A stretch of DNA of 36,556 nucleotides from Chloroflexota bacterium (GTDB lineage: Bacteria; Chloroflexota; Dehalococcoidia; Lucifugimonadales; Australimonadaceae). Below the pieces are notes generated by a model that was not told where the DNA came from, did not search any database, and saw only the letters and a program-made list of their open reading frames with translations. Positions 24,879-33,225 of the stretch are shown piece after piece (positions within the stretch are counted from its first letter, which is position 1; every line of letters begins with the position of its first letter). Location: contig VXQP01000010.1 in assembly GCA_009838965.1 (NCBI GenBank), positions 1 through 36,556 of the forward strand, written 5' to 3'. The translations under genes and the position numbers were made by a program.

Positions 24879-26117
24879 GTGAACGCGCTCCCCAACCTCG
24901 CGCTCCTTGGGGCTTTCGCCCGTCATCCGCGCCGTCACCCCACCTACCTCGGGTACGTGAACGGCCTCATCTACGGGTTCGGGATGGGCGCATCGACCAT
25001 CCTCTTCCCGCTCTACGCCATCGACCAGGGCTTCTCCCTCTCGAGCCAGGGCTTCATCGTCGCCGCGCCCGGCATCGTCATGATCATGCTGCGGCTCGTG
25101 GGAGGGGCACTCTCGGACCGGTTCGGCGAGAAGTTCATCCTCTGGTTCAGCTTCAGCACCGTTACCATCGCCTCGATGGTCCCTGTCTTCACCGCTACCT
25201 TCATCTCGCTCACCGTGGCGCAACTGTTCAACGGTGCGTCCCGCTCGGTCTACTGGTCGGCGGCGCAGTCGTACATCAGCCGCAGTGCCGAGGGCGAGGC
25301 AGGGAAGGTGATGGGGCGGCAGCTGGCTTTCGAGTCGAGCGGCGGCATCATCGGCGGTGTCGTCGCCGGGTTCATCGCGGAGGGCGTCGGCTACCCGGAG
25401 GCCTTCCTGATGACCGCGATAGCGACGTTCATCGGCTTCATCGTCACGTCCTCGTTGCCGAGGCTGCCGCGGAAGGACCAGGTGCGCAGCTTCGCCGCCA
25501 GCCTCGCTCCTGCGAAGACGATGCTGGTGAAGCGCACGCTGCTGCACGCTCACATGGTGGCGTTCACGAGCGCGGCGTACATCGGCCTCGTGATGGGGCT
25601 GTTCGTCGCATTCTTCCGCGAGGTCGACTACAGCGAGAGCGAGACCGCACTGGTCATCCGACTCAACAGCATCGGCGTCAGCGTCCTCGCTTACTTCTTC
25701 GGGATGATCCTCGGACGACTCGGCAGCCGTCGTACCGCCGCGCTCGGCATCACCATCACCGGTGTACTCGCTGCGGGCGTTGGCCTGACCGGCCACGTGC
25801 CGATCGTTCCCGTGGTCTTCATGGCCATCACAGGGATGACGTTCGGCAGCCTGCGCTCGCTCTACCCGACGCTTGCGGCGGAGAACAGCGAACCGAACCA
25901 GCGCGCGATGGCCCTCTCCGTCGTGGGCCTCTACTGGGCTATCGGCATCTTCCTCTCGCCGCTGCTGTTCGGGTTCCTCGCGGAGGAGACGAGCATCGCG
26001 ACTTCCATCTACATCTTCAGCGGGTTCGCCGTCGCCGCAGGTCTGCTCTCGCCGCTGCTCTACGCCTACGGTCGCGCAGGCATTGAGGATCAATCGGAGG
26101 AGGTTGCGCGAAGTTAG
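24879..26117 (+). CDS. Major facilitator superfamily transporter
   Basis: 412 residues with about 12 hydrophobic helices. The loop between helices 2 and 3 has the MFS signature GGALSDRFGEKFILW. Helix 1 begins YLGYVNGLIYGFGMGASTIL; a second-half relative is FFGMILGRLGSRRTAALG. The start is a GTG at 24879. No substrate can be assigned; drug- or metabolite-efflux MFS is likely from the pattern. Its stop (26115-26117) overlaps the end of a minus-strand open frame by 3 bp. Confidence 0.88.
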   Translation: MNALPNLALLGAFARHPRRHPTYLGYVNGLIYGFGMGASTILFPLYAIDQGFSLSSQGFIVAAPGIVMIMLRLVGGALSDRFGEKFILWFSFSTVTIASMVPVFTATFISLTVAQLFNGASRSVYWSAAQSYISRSAEGEAGKVMGRQLAFESSGGIIGGVVAGFIAEGVGYPEAFLMTAIATFIGFIVTSSLPRLPRKDQVRSFAASLAPAKTMLVKRTLLHAHMVAFTSAAYIGLVMGLFVAFFREVDYSESETALVIRLNSIGVSVLAYFFGMILGRLGSRRTAALGITITGVLAAGVGLTGHVPIVPVVFMAITGMTFGSLRSLYPTLAAENSEPNQRAMALSVVGLYWAIGIFLSPLLFGFLAEETSIATSIYIFSGFAVAAGLLSPLLYAYGRAGIEDQSEEVARS

Positions 26118-26314
26118 TAGTCTTTCGCCAACCGGTCGATTTCGCCCCAGCTCAACACGTTGGCTTCCTCGATCCAGCACCGTCGGACCATAAACCGAAC
26201 CTTATGTTCCCTAAGTAGTTTCCCGGTATCCCAAAGTCCGCTGAGTCTGATTGGCCACGTGTGAAAAGGACATTGGTTACAGCGGGTTCCATTTATCGCT
26301 GTCCCATCGGAATA
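26114..26314 (-). other. Open frame downstream of the low-GC orphan gene, possible frameshifted tail
   Basis: On the minus strand a 66-codon frame with no ATG or GTG before its middle runs from 26314 to a TAA at 26116-26114. It includes RCNQCPFHTW, then LWDTGKLLREHKVRF, MVRRCWIEEA and finally WGEIDRLAKDY. It overlaps the end of the orphan gene in another frame. It looks protein-like and fills the gap to the convergent MFS stop, so it may be the original C-terminus after a frameshift or decay. Chance opening is possible. Confidence 0.3.
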
Positions 26315-26870
26315 CTACGGGAGCAGCTGGGTTTTGCTTCCATTTATTTGGATGCTCGATAAAGCACATGTACAGGTTTCCGGCACATTTTCTAGCGATG
26401 CTAGAGCACATGCTCAATATCTGCTCCTGGCGAGCACCTTGGTAGGACGATACGAACAACTTATCGTCTGAGAGTCCTATAACAAGTTTGCTAAAGTCCT
26501 TGGTGATCTCTTTGCTGTCACTATCGTTTAACTCGGACTCCACCTGCCAATAACATTTAGAGACGAACTGGAGCGTTTTCTTCTTTTCGATAGACTGAAC
26601 CTCATCGACCTTACATACCGACACATCGAACAGTAATTCACTTAATCTAAACTCGCTTTTGTTACTGTTGTTCTGCCTCCAGAACACAAGCTGATCTTCT
26701 CCTTGATATTTCTCTTGGAAGCCTTTTCCTAGACAGTCAACCCAGGCGTTGGAACGGTCACGGTGAACTTGACCGCGAGACTCTTCTCCCGTTGTCTGTA
26801 GTGCCCTGTGTAGAGCCTTCTCCCATGCTCCTGTGATGAGCGTCTTTATGTCGAGGTTCTCACTAACCAT
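26277..26870 (-). CDS. Low-GC orphan protein, unknown
   Basis: 197 residues, family not recognised. The DNA is visibly AT-richer than the rest of the window and codon use differs, a sign of transfer. TAGAGGAAAAAGAC gives a good ribosome site before the ATG. The segment CYWQVESELNDSDSKEITKD followed by FSKLVIGLSDDKLFV resembles the Glu...Lys core of restriction-like folds, only as a weak impression. The N-terminus ITGAWEKALHRALQ and NAWVDCLGKGFQEKY look helical. It lies 85 bp after the nuclease-fusion gene in the same orientation, so a joint defence or DNA-processing role is a hypothesis. Confidence 0.75.
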   Translation of the reverse strand: MVSENLDIKTLITGAWEKALHRALQTTGEESRGQVHRDRSNAWVDCLGKGFQEKYQGEDQLVFWRQNNSNKSEFRLSELLFDVSVCKVDEVQSIEKKKTLQFVSKCYWQVESELNDSDSKEITKDFSKLVIGLSDDKLFVSSYQGARQEQILSMCSSIARKCAGNLYMCFIEHPNKWKQNPAAPVVFRWDSDKWNPL

Positions 26871-26955
26871 TGTCTTTTTCCTCTATCAGTCACAATGGGC
26901 CGTAGCTTTGCCCTATTCCGGCTTCCGCCTGAACTGCCTCCTGGCTTCAACTGGC

Positions 26956-29646
26956 TTACCCACCCTCGTAGTGGCAATAGCCGTAGAAGGGGCAGCGGTA
27001 TGGCTGGTCGCAGTGGGGGCCCGTGGCGATAGTGGGAGGGTCGTCCTGTCGAAGCACGCGCCACATCGGTGCCAGATCAGTAGGAAACTCCTTGGCTAGG
27101 TACGAGCGGACGCTGTCCGTTACGTCATCGAGGATGAAGCGCGGGGGCTGTGACCGGGCCTTCTGGAAGTACTCGATGCCGGGGTGCATGACGAGCACGC
27201 GGTCCACCGCCACCCTTGAACCTTCGACTACGTAGGTCTGGATGGCGGCGTCGGTGATGAATTGGGGCCTGACTCGTGAGGACGCCTTGACCTCGATGAG
27301 GTCGAAGCCGCCTCCGGCATTGGGGGCGAGGACGTCGACGCGCACCCGGATGTTCTCGTAGGTGAAGGCTGCCTCGAAAAGCGCTGACGGCGCAGGCGCT
27401 GCGAGCAGGGCCTGCGTCGTCGCGACGGCCTGGTCGTGCTCCGTGTACGGCTCCTCGATGAGCCTGCCGTTGGGCCAGCGCTCCCTCGCAAGCTCGCCGA
27501 CGCTGTTCCCCATGTCGAACGCCGCTCGCTGGCCAACGTCGACTTGGTCGGCGAGTTCGATGTGGTATGACCCCAGATAGAGGCGCTTCAGGCACTGCAG
27601 GCCAGACTGGAAACGGGCCTTTGATAGCGTGGGCGCCGCTTGAAGCGCCCGCTTGCGGGCCAGCACCTTGAAGAACCCCAGCGAGTCCGGATTCGCCAGC
27701 GCGTCCCTGCTCACGGCCTGCTCCAGCGGCACCCCGTTCAGCATCTTCTTCACCGGCACTTCCAGCTTCTTGCCGTTGAGCGTGCGCGGCACCTCCGCTA
27801 TCTGACGCACCTCGTCCGGCACGTGGCGCGGCGAGAGGCTGGTGCGGACGGCCCCGGCGATGCGCTGCCGCATCGCGTCGTCCAGCGCGCAGCCCTCGCG
27901 CATCACGAGAAAGAGGTACAGCTTGCCCTCAACCCCGAGCTGCGTCGTGTCGATGACGAGGCTGTCCAGCACCTCCGGGATGTCCTCGACGACGCGGTAG
28001 AACTCGCTCGTCCCCATGCGGACACCGCTCCGGTTCAGCGTCGAGTCGGAGCGCCCGTAGATGACGCACGCTCCCTCGTCCGTCACCTTCAGCCAGTCGC
28101 CGTGCCGCCACACGTCCGGATAGACGTCGAAGTAGCTCTCGTGCAGGCGCGAGCCGTCCGGGTCGTTCAGGAAGCGCACGGGCATGGACGGCATCGGCTC
28201 AGTGACGACGAGTTCGCCGACCTCGCCGACAACCGGTGCGCCGTTCTCGTCGAAACTCTCCACCTTGCAGCCGAGGCACCGGCACTGTATCTCCCCGGCC
28301 CGCACCGGCAGGGCCGCGCCGCCGCCAACGAACGCGGTGAAGATGTCCGTGCCGCCGCTGATGGATGCGAGCAGCAGGTCGCTCTTGACGTGCTCGTACA
28401 CCCACGCGAAACCTTCCGGCGGCAGCGGCGCGCCCGTCGAGCCGATGGAGCGCATCGCGCTGAGATCGAGCGACGCGCCGGGTTCGATCTCAGCTTTCAT
28501 GCAGCCGAGGATGTACGGAGCGCTCACGCCGAAGGAGGTGATGCGCGTCCGCTCCGCCACCCGCCACAGCGCGTACATGTCCGGGTGGCCGGGGCTGCCG
28601 TCGTACACCACGATGGACGAGCCCAACAGCAGTCCGCTCATCAGGATGTTCCACATGATCCAGCCCGTGGTGCTGAACCAGAAGAAGCGGTCGCCCTCGC
28701 CGATGTCCATCTGCAGCGAGAGGAACTTCGCGTGCTCCAGCAGCGCGCCGCCGTGCCCGTGCACGATTGCTTTCGGCGCTCCCGTGGTGCCGGACGAGTA
28801 CGCCACGCAGAGCGGGTGGTCGAACGGCACCGGTTCGAACGACAGCTCGCCACCAGGCAAGACGAAGTCCGACCAGAGCGACGCTCCTTCCCCCAGTGGG
28901 ACCAGGTCGGGCTGCGCCTCGAGGTACGGCAGCACGACCGTCCGTTCGAGCGTCGGCAGCGCCGCCTGGATGCCCGCCACGGCTTCCCGCGAGTCGAACC
29001 TCCTGCCGTTGTACGTGTAGCCGTCCACAGCGAACAGCACCTTCGGGTCCATCTGCCGGAACCGCTCGATGACGCTCTGCGTCCCGAACTCCGGCGGGCA
29101 GCTCGACCACGACGCCCCCAGTGATGCTGCCGCGAGCGCCGCCGCGATGGCCTCCGGCACGTTCGGCATGTACGCGACCACGCCGTCGCTTCGACCGACG
29201 CCGACCGCCCGCAGCCCCGCGGCAACCTCCGCCGTCCGCGCGCGGAGGTCGTCCCACGTCCACTCCGTCGTCGCGCCGGACTCGTGTACGCCGACGATGC
29301 AGACCTCGCTCCCGTTGCGCGCGAGCACGTGCTCCGCGTAGTTGAGCGTCGCGCCCGTGAACCAGCGCGCCCCCTCTACGCGCGTCCCGTTCGGACCAGG
29401 GGCGAGCACGTCCGTGTACGGCGTGTGCGCCTTCACCCCGAAATAGTCCCAGCAGGACGCCCAGAACCGCCCGACGTCCTCCACCGACCAGCGCCACAGC
29501 GCTTCGTAGTTCTCGAAGCGGAGCCCGTGCGTCTCCGCGAGCCATCGCTCATAGTCGGCGAGCCGCGTGCCGGAGCGCCGCTCCTCGGATGGCGTCCACA
29601 GCAGCGCCCCCTCGGCGGCGCTGCCGTCTGTGTGCGGTTCGTTCAT
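26956..29646 (-). CDS. aacS: Acetoacetyl-CoA synthetase fused to a Cas4/RecB-like PD-(D/E)XK nuclease
   Basis: An 896-residue continuous frame. Residues 1-~660 are a full acetoacetyl-CoA synthetase (ATP + CoA + acetoacetate): LWTPSEERRSGTRLADYERW, the AMP-binding loop AYSSGTTGAPKAIVHGHG, IGSTGAPLPPEGF, YGRSDSTLNRSGVRMG and the catalytic-Lys segment NGKKLEVPVKK. Residues ~673-896 match the N-terminal nuclease module of DUF2779-type proteins: LSKARFQSGLQCLKRLYL (Cys685), Asp771 in VRVDVL, Glu785-x-Lys787 in DLIEVKAS, Gln803-x-Tyr805, and Cys879/885/891 in HCDQPYRCPFYGYC, suggesting a 4Fe-4S cluster. The ATG at 29646 fits the family; the open frame upstream lies in the preceding gene. The frame ends right after the last Cys. 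A deletion that removed a stop codon, or a chimeric assembly, could explain the join. Confidence 0.85.
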   Translation of the reverse strand: MNEPHTDGSAAEGALLWTPSEERRSGTRLADYERWLAETHGLRFENYEALWRWSVEDVGRFWASCWDYFGVKAHTPYTDVLAPGPNGTRVEGARWFTGATLNYAEHVLARNGSEVCIVGVHESGATTEWTWDDLRARTAEVAAGLRAVGVGRSDGVVAYMPNVPEAIAAALAAASLGASWSSCPPEFGTQSVIERFRQMDPKVLFAVDGYTYNGRRFDSREAVAGIQAALPTLERTVVLPYLEAQPDLVPLGEGASLWSDFVLPGGELSFEPVPFDHPLCVAYSSGTTGAPKAIVHGHGGALLEHAKFLSLQMDIGEGDRFFWFSTTGWIMWNILMSGLLLGSSIVVYDGSPGHPDMYALWRVAERTRITSFGVSAPYILGCMKAEIEPGASLDLSAMRSIGSTGAPLPPEGFAWVYEHVKSDLLLASISGGTDIFTAFVGGGAALPVRAGEIQCRCLGCKVESFDENGAPVVGEVGELVVTEPMPSMPVRFLNDPDGSRLHESYFDVYPDVWRHGDWLKVTDEGACVIYGRSDSTLNRSGVRMGTSEFYRVVEDIPEVLDSLVIDTTQLGVEGKLYLFLVMREGCALDDAMRQRIAGAVRTSLSPRHVPDEVRQIAEVPRTLNGKKLEVPVKKMLNGVPLEQAVSRDALANPDSLGFFKVLARKRALQAAPTLSKARFQSGLQCLKRLYLGSYHIELADQVDVGQRAAFDMGNSVGELARERWPNGRLIEEPYTEHDQAVATTQALLAAPAPSALFEAAFTYENIRVRVDVLAPNAGGGFDLIEVKASSRVRPQFITDAAIQTYVVEGSRVAVDRVLVMHPGIEYFQKARSQPPRFILDDVTDSVRSYLAKEFPTDLAPMWRVLRQDDPPTIATGPHCDQPYRCPFYGYCHYEGG

Positions 29647-29660
29647 CCTGCCTACCCCGT

Positions 29661-30542
29661 CTATCCCTGTTGATTCCCGGCCCGCGCCTGCTCCGCGAGC
29701 ACGCGCAGCATCTCCCTCAGCTCCGGGTCCGGCTCGCGCGAGGTCTGCTCGGCGAGTGCAGTCTCCCCGGTGAGGCGGAACATGTCCGCGGCGCCGAGCA
29801 GGATGCGCGGCGTCAGACCCAGGTGCTCGAACGTCGCCGCTATCTCCTCCATCTCCCCAACCCACCGGCGGGCGCGTCGCGGCATCTGGGTCGTTGCCTT
29901 GATACGGCGCGCCGGGTCAACTGCATCGCCGAACTCGGCCAGCAGCGCATCCGTCAGCCCCATCGCCTCCGCCGCAGTCAGCAGCTCCGTCCACACCGCA
30001 GTTGTGCCCTTGGTGGACGCCGCATAGACCATCTTGAGGCCTGACGCCTGCCCGAAACGCGGACCGACGCGCCGGATGTCCAGCCCGCACTCCCGCAGCG
30101 ACTCCAGCGCGGACGTATCCGGGCCTGAGCAGTAGATGCGCGTGTCGGAGCCGGGCGACGGCGGGCTGCCGATGATGCCTGCGTCGATGAACGGCGCGCC
30201 GGTGTCCAGCATGAGCGTGGCGATGCGCACCACCGTCTGCGGCGCGATGGCGTTGCACTCCGCGAACGCGGGCCTCGAGCCGGTGCGTGCCATCGCGCCG
30301 GCGACCTCCTCCGCGATGGGCACCGCCTCCGCGGGGGGGAGCACGGAGAGCAGCAGGTCGCACTCCTCCACGAGCGCGTCCGTGCTGCCCGCGTCCCGCA
30401 TGCCGGCCTCGGCGGCTCGGGTCCTCGTCAGCTCGCTCCGGCCGGTGAGGTCCGTGGCGACGTCGACGCCGCCCGACGTGAGCATCGCGCCGATGGCCGC
30501 GCCCATGTCGCCCGCGCTGATGATGCCGACGGGACCGGTCAT
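29661..30542 (-). CDS. 3-Hydroxyisobutyrate dehydrogenase-like / 6PGDH NAD-binding protein (DUF1932)
   Basis: 293 residues. The N-terminal Rossmann fold reads GIISAGDMGAAIGAMLTSGG (GxGxxG-like, with Ala-Gly-Asp instead of Gly-x-Gly). LLLSVLPPAEAVPIAEEVA and FIDAGIIGSPPSPGSDTRIY follow. The catalytic-Lys region is QASGLKMVYAASTKGTTAVW. The C-terminal half fits DUF1932-type helical domains. It reduces or oxidises a beta-hydroxyacid of unknown identity. One base after the aldo/keto reductase stop and 14 bp before the synthetase start, so the three form an operon, perhaps for short hydroxy- or keto-acid catabolism. Confidence 0.85.
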   Translation of the reverse strand: MTGPVGIISAGDMGAAIGAMLTSGGVDVATDLTGRSELTRTRAAEAGMRDAGSTDALVEECDLLLSVLPPAEAVPIAEEVAGAMARTGSRPAFAECNAIAPQTVVRIATLMLDTGAPFIDAGIIGSPPSPGSDTRIYCSGPDTSALESLRECGLDIRRVGPRFGQASGLKMVYAASTKGTTAVWTELLTAAEAMGLTDALLAEFGDAVDPARRIKATTQMPRRARRWVGEMEEIAATFEHLGLTPRILLGAADMFRLTGETALAEQTSREPDPELREMLRVLAEQARAGNQQG

Positions 30543-30543
30543 G

Positions 30544-31473
30544 CTACGCCGGGGCCGTGCCCGCTTCCGCCAGGCGGCGCTTCGCTTCCTCGTAGACGTC
30601 GTCCGGCAGGTTCCCCTTCAGCGACGCTTCCAGGTTCTGGCGCAGGTGCTCCGGGTTGATCGTGCCCACGATGTTGGTGTGCATACCGGGGTGTGTCTGC
30701 GTGAAGCGGATGACGAACTCCATGCGGGACTGTCCCTCTTCCAGCAGTTCGTCCATCTGCGCCTGCTCCCACACGTCCAGCAGCTCCGGGTTCCGGCTGG
30801 CCACGCGCTCCTCGCCGCTCGGCGCTCCCCGCGCGGCGCCGCCCCGGATGATCGTGCCCGACCCCGCGGCTGCGGCAGCGGCGACGAGGTCCTCGTGCTC
30901 ACGCTGCGACGCCGAGTACGGGATCTGGAACGCGTCGAAAGCGCCCATCTCGATGTGGTCCGCCAGGTTGGGGATGGTGCCGGACATGCCGAGGAAGCGC
31001 ACCTTCCCCTGCGCCTGCAGCTCCTGCATCGCCTCGACGGTGCCGCTCTCCTCCAGCACCTGGCGGGATGGAGTCATGTGCACCTGCAACAGGTCCATGT
31101 AGTCCGTGTTCATCCGCCGCAGGCTCTGCTCGACCCCCGCGACGATGTTCTCTTTCGTGTAGACGTGCGGACCGCCCCGGTCCCGGCTGGGATCAGGCTC
31201 CCAGCCCACCAAGCACCCGCACTTGCTCGCGAGGAAGTACTCGCCGCGCCGGTGGGCGATGTGCCGTCCGATGCGCTCCTCGCTCACGCCGTAGTCGATC
31301 GACGTGTCGATGTAGTTGATGCCCAGGTCCAGCACCGTGTTCAGGATCCGGCTCGCGTCCTCCTCGGATACTTCCCTGCCGCGCGGGACGCCCCGCAGCT
31401 CCATCGCGCCGTAGCCCAGCACGGTAACGTCCATGCCGGTGCGCCCCAGGGTTCGCCTCTCCAGATCGGCCAT
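30544..31473 (-). CDS. Aldo/keto reductase
   Basis: 309 residues. Catalytic Asp and Tyr are in INYIDTSIDYGVSEERIG, Lys in YFLASKCGC, His in LLQVHMTPSR. The N-terminus LERRTLGRTGMDVTVLGYGA is typical of the predicted oxidoreductase (COG0667/1453) branch. The ATG at 31473 is used because GGAGGAGCG lies directly before it; a TTG or GTG further up has no such site. First gene of the reductase-dehydrogenase-synthetase operon. It differs clearly from the one at 2.7-3.5 kb. Confidence 0.9.
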   Translation of the reverse strand: MADLERRTLGRTGMDVTVLGYGAMELRGVPRGREVSEEDASRILNTVLDLGINYIDTSIDYGVSEERIGRHIAHRRGEYFLASKCGCLVGWEPDPSRDRGGPHVYTKENIVAGVEQSLRRMNTDYMDLLQVHMTPSRQVLEESGTVEAMQELQAQGKVRFLGMSGTIPNLADHIEMGAFDAFQIPYSASQREHEDLVAAAAAAGSGTIIRGGAARGAPSGEERVASRNPELLDVWEQAQMDELLEEGQSRMEFVIRFTQTHPGMHTNIVGTINPEHLRQNLEASLKGNLPDDVYEEAKRRLAEAGTAPA

Positions 31474-31516
31474 CGCTCCTCCGCATCGTGTGGTGGGATG
31501 CAGGGAGTATAGCAAC

Positions 31517-31558
31517 GATCCCTTCCCCCTTGATGGGGGAAGGCTAGGATGGGGGTGA
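31517..31558 (+). repeat. Dispersed hairpin repeat, copy 4
   Basis: The best-formed copy: GATCCCTTCCCCC-TTGAT-GGGGGAAGG with a 9-bp perfect stem, then CTAGGATGGGGGTGA. It lies between the SulP stop and the aldo/keto reductase start, both minus-strand genes. Same orientation as the other three copies. Confidence 0.8.
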
Positions 31559-31596
31559 GCCCAGCAGGGTTTGCAGGGCAGGCTTGTGGAGCCTCC

Positions 31597-33225
31597 CTAC
31601 GCACCCGCCAGTATCTCCCTTGCTGCTGCCCGCGCCTCGTCGATGTTGTCGACGAAGCGGTGCTCGGGAACGCGCCGCAGCACGTTGAGCGCCTGTAGCG
31701 TGACCGCGGGCCTGCCCTTCAGGCCCATGATGATGCACACCGTGTCCTGGTCATAGGCGACGTCGATCAGCTGTTCGATCACGAGCGCCGCGCTGTCGTC
31801 CATGTGCACGGTATCCGAAAAGTTCAGGATCACGACCTCATGGTCGCGGATGTCCGCGGTGATCACCGTGGTCAGCTTGCCGGACGACGCCACCGAGAAG
31901 CTCCCGCGCATCGAGACGAGGCCGACCCGAGCGGAGAAGATATCCGCGTCGTCTGACTCGTCCTCCGGGGTGAGGAAGACGCTGTCCAGGAGCGGTATGG
32001 ACATCACACTGTCCAGTTCCAGCCGCTCCCAGTGCCGCGCGCTCGCCATGCCGGCCACGATCAGGCCGATGGCGACGGCGGTCACCAGGTCCAGAAACAC
32101 CGTCAGCCCCATGGTGAGCACCATCACCAGCAGGTGCTCCCGCTGGACGCGGTGCAGGCGCGTGACGAAACGCCAGTCGACGATGTCCCAGCCCACCTTT
32201 ATCAGGATGCCCGCAAGCACAGCTTCGGGAATCACCTTGACGTACTCGGAAAGGCCCAGCACAAGCAGCAGCACGACTCCCGCGCGTATGGCCCCCGATA
32301 CCTGGGTCCGTCCGCCGGAACGGATATTGACCACGGAGCCCGGCGTGGAACCGGCGCCGGGCAGGGCGCCGATGAGCCCCGCTATGGTGTTGCCGATGCC
32401 CTGCCCTATCAGCTCTCTGTCGGAGTCGTGGCGCGTCCGGGTCATCGAATCGGCAACAAGCGAGGTCAACAGGCTGTCTATCGAGCCGAGCAGCGCAAGG
32501 ATCAGCGCCGGTTGTATAGCGCCGGCCAGCACACTCGGAGCGAAGTCCAGCTGCTGCAATCCTGGCAGCTCGGCCGATACGTTCCCGATGACGGGAACGT
32601 CGGTCAACCACAGAACGCTCAGCAGCGTCCCGGCAAGCAGCGCCACAAGGGTCGCCGGGAAGAACCTCGAGAACCGGGCCGGCCAGCCCACCATCACCAC
32701 CAGCGTGGTCGCCCCGACCGCCAGCGCGGCGTAGTCGACGTTGGTCACCGCGTCCGGCCACCCGTTCACCGCGTCCGCAGGGCCGCCGGTGATGACCTCC
32801 GCCCCCATGAACGGCAGCGTCTGGATGAGGATGATGAGGATGCCGATCCCGGACATGAACCCGGAGACCACGGAGTAAGGGGTGTAGGAGACGTACCGCC
32901 CTACCCGCATGAGGCCGAGCGCGATCTGTATCACGCCCGCCATGACGACTATCGTGAACGCCTTGGCCAGGTCGCCCTCGGCGTGGGCGGTCACGATAAC
33001 CGCCATCGCCACGGTCATCGAGCCCGTCGGGCCCGATATCTGCGACTTCGTCCCCCCGAACACCGCCGCGAAGAACCCGACGGCGACGGCCCCGTAGATG
33101 CCCGCGGTCGCCCCGAGGCCGGATGCCACGCCGAAGGCCAGCGCCAGCGGGAGCCCCACGACTCCCGCCGTCACGCCGCCGAGAACGTCGCCCCGGAACG
33201 TTGTGAGGTTGTAGCTGATCCTCAC
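31597..33225 (-). CDS. SulP-family anion transporter with STAS domain (second of tandem pair)
   Basis: 542 residues. The membrane part (about 1-410) has the SulP signatures GVASGLGATAGIYGAVAVGF, GGTKSQISGPTGSMTVAMAV, PYSVVSGFMSGIGI and LLGSIDSLLTSLVADSMT. The STAS domain (about 440-542) has FSDTVHMDDSAALVIEQLID, with the Ser commonly phosphorylated in this fold. SulP proteins move sulfate, bicarbonate or dicarboxylates. The GTG at 33225 overlaps the stop of the upstream paralogue by 4 nt (GTGA), giving coupled translation; longer starts lie inside that gene. Ligand unknown. Confidence 0.9.
   Translation of the reverse strand: MRISYNLTTFRGDVLGGVTAGVVGLPLALAFGVASGLGATAGIYGAVAVGFFAAVFGGTKSQISGPTGSMTVAMAVIVTAHAEGDLAKAFTIVVMAGVIQIALGLMRVGRYVSYTPYSVVSGFMSGIGILIILIQTLPFMGAEVITGGPADAVNGWPDAVTNVDYAALAVGATTLVVMVGWPARFSRFFPATLVALLAGTLLSVLWLTDVPVIGNVSAELPGLQQLDFAPSVLAGAIQPALILALLGSIDSLLTSLVADSMTRTRHDSDRELIGQGIGNTIAGLIGALPGAGSTPGSVVNIRSGGRTQVSGAIRAGVVLLLVLGLSEYVKVIPEAVLAGILIKVGWDIVDWRFVTRLHRVQREHLLVMVLTMGLTVFLDLVTAVAIGLIVAGMASARHWERLELDSVMSIPLLDSVFLTPEDESDDADIFSARVGLVSMRGSFSVASSGKLTTVITADIRDHEVVILNFSDTVHMDDSAALVIEQLIDVAYDQDTVCIIMGLKGRPAVTLQALNVLRRVPEHRFVDNIDEARAAAREILAGA

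Noticed and set aside
29647-29865. N-terminal 73-residue extension of the synthetase-nuclease frame
   Set aside because: It is an open stretch inside the upstream dehydrogenase gene with no similarity to the family; the ATG at 29646 fits synthetase N-termini.
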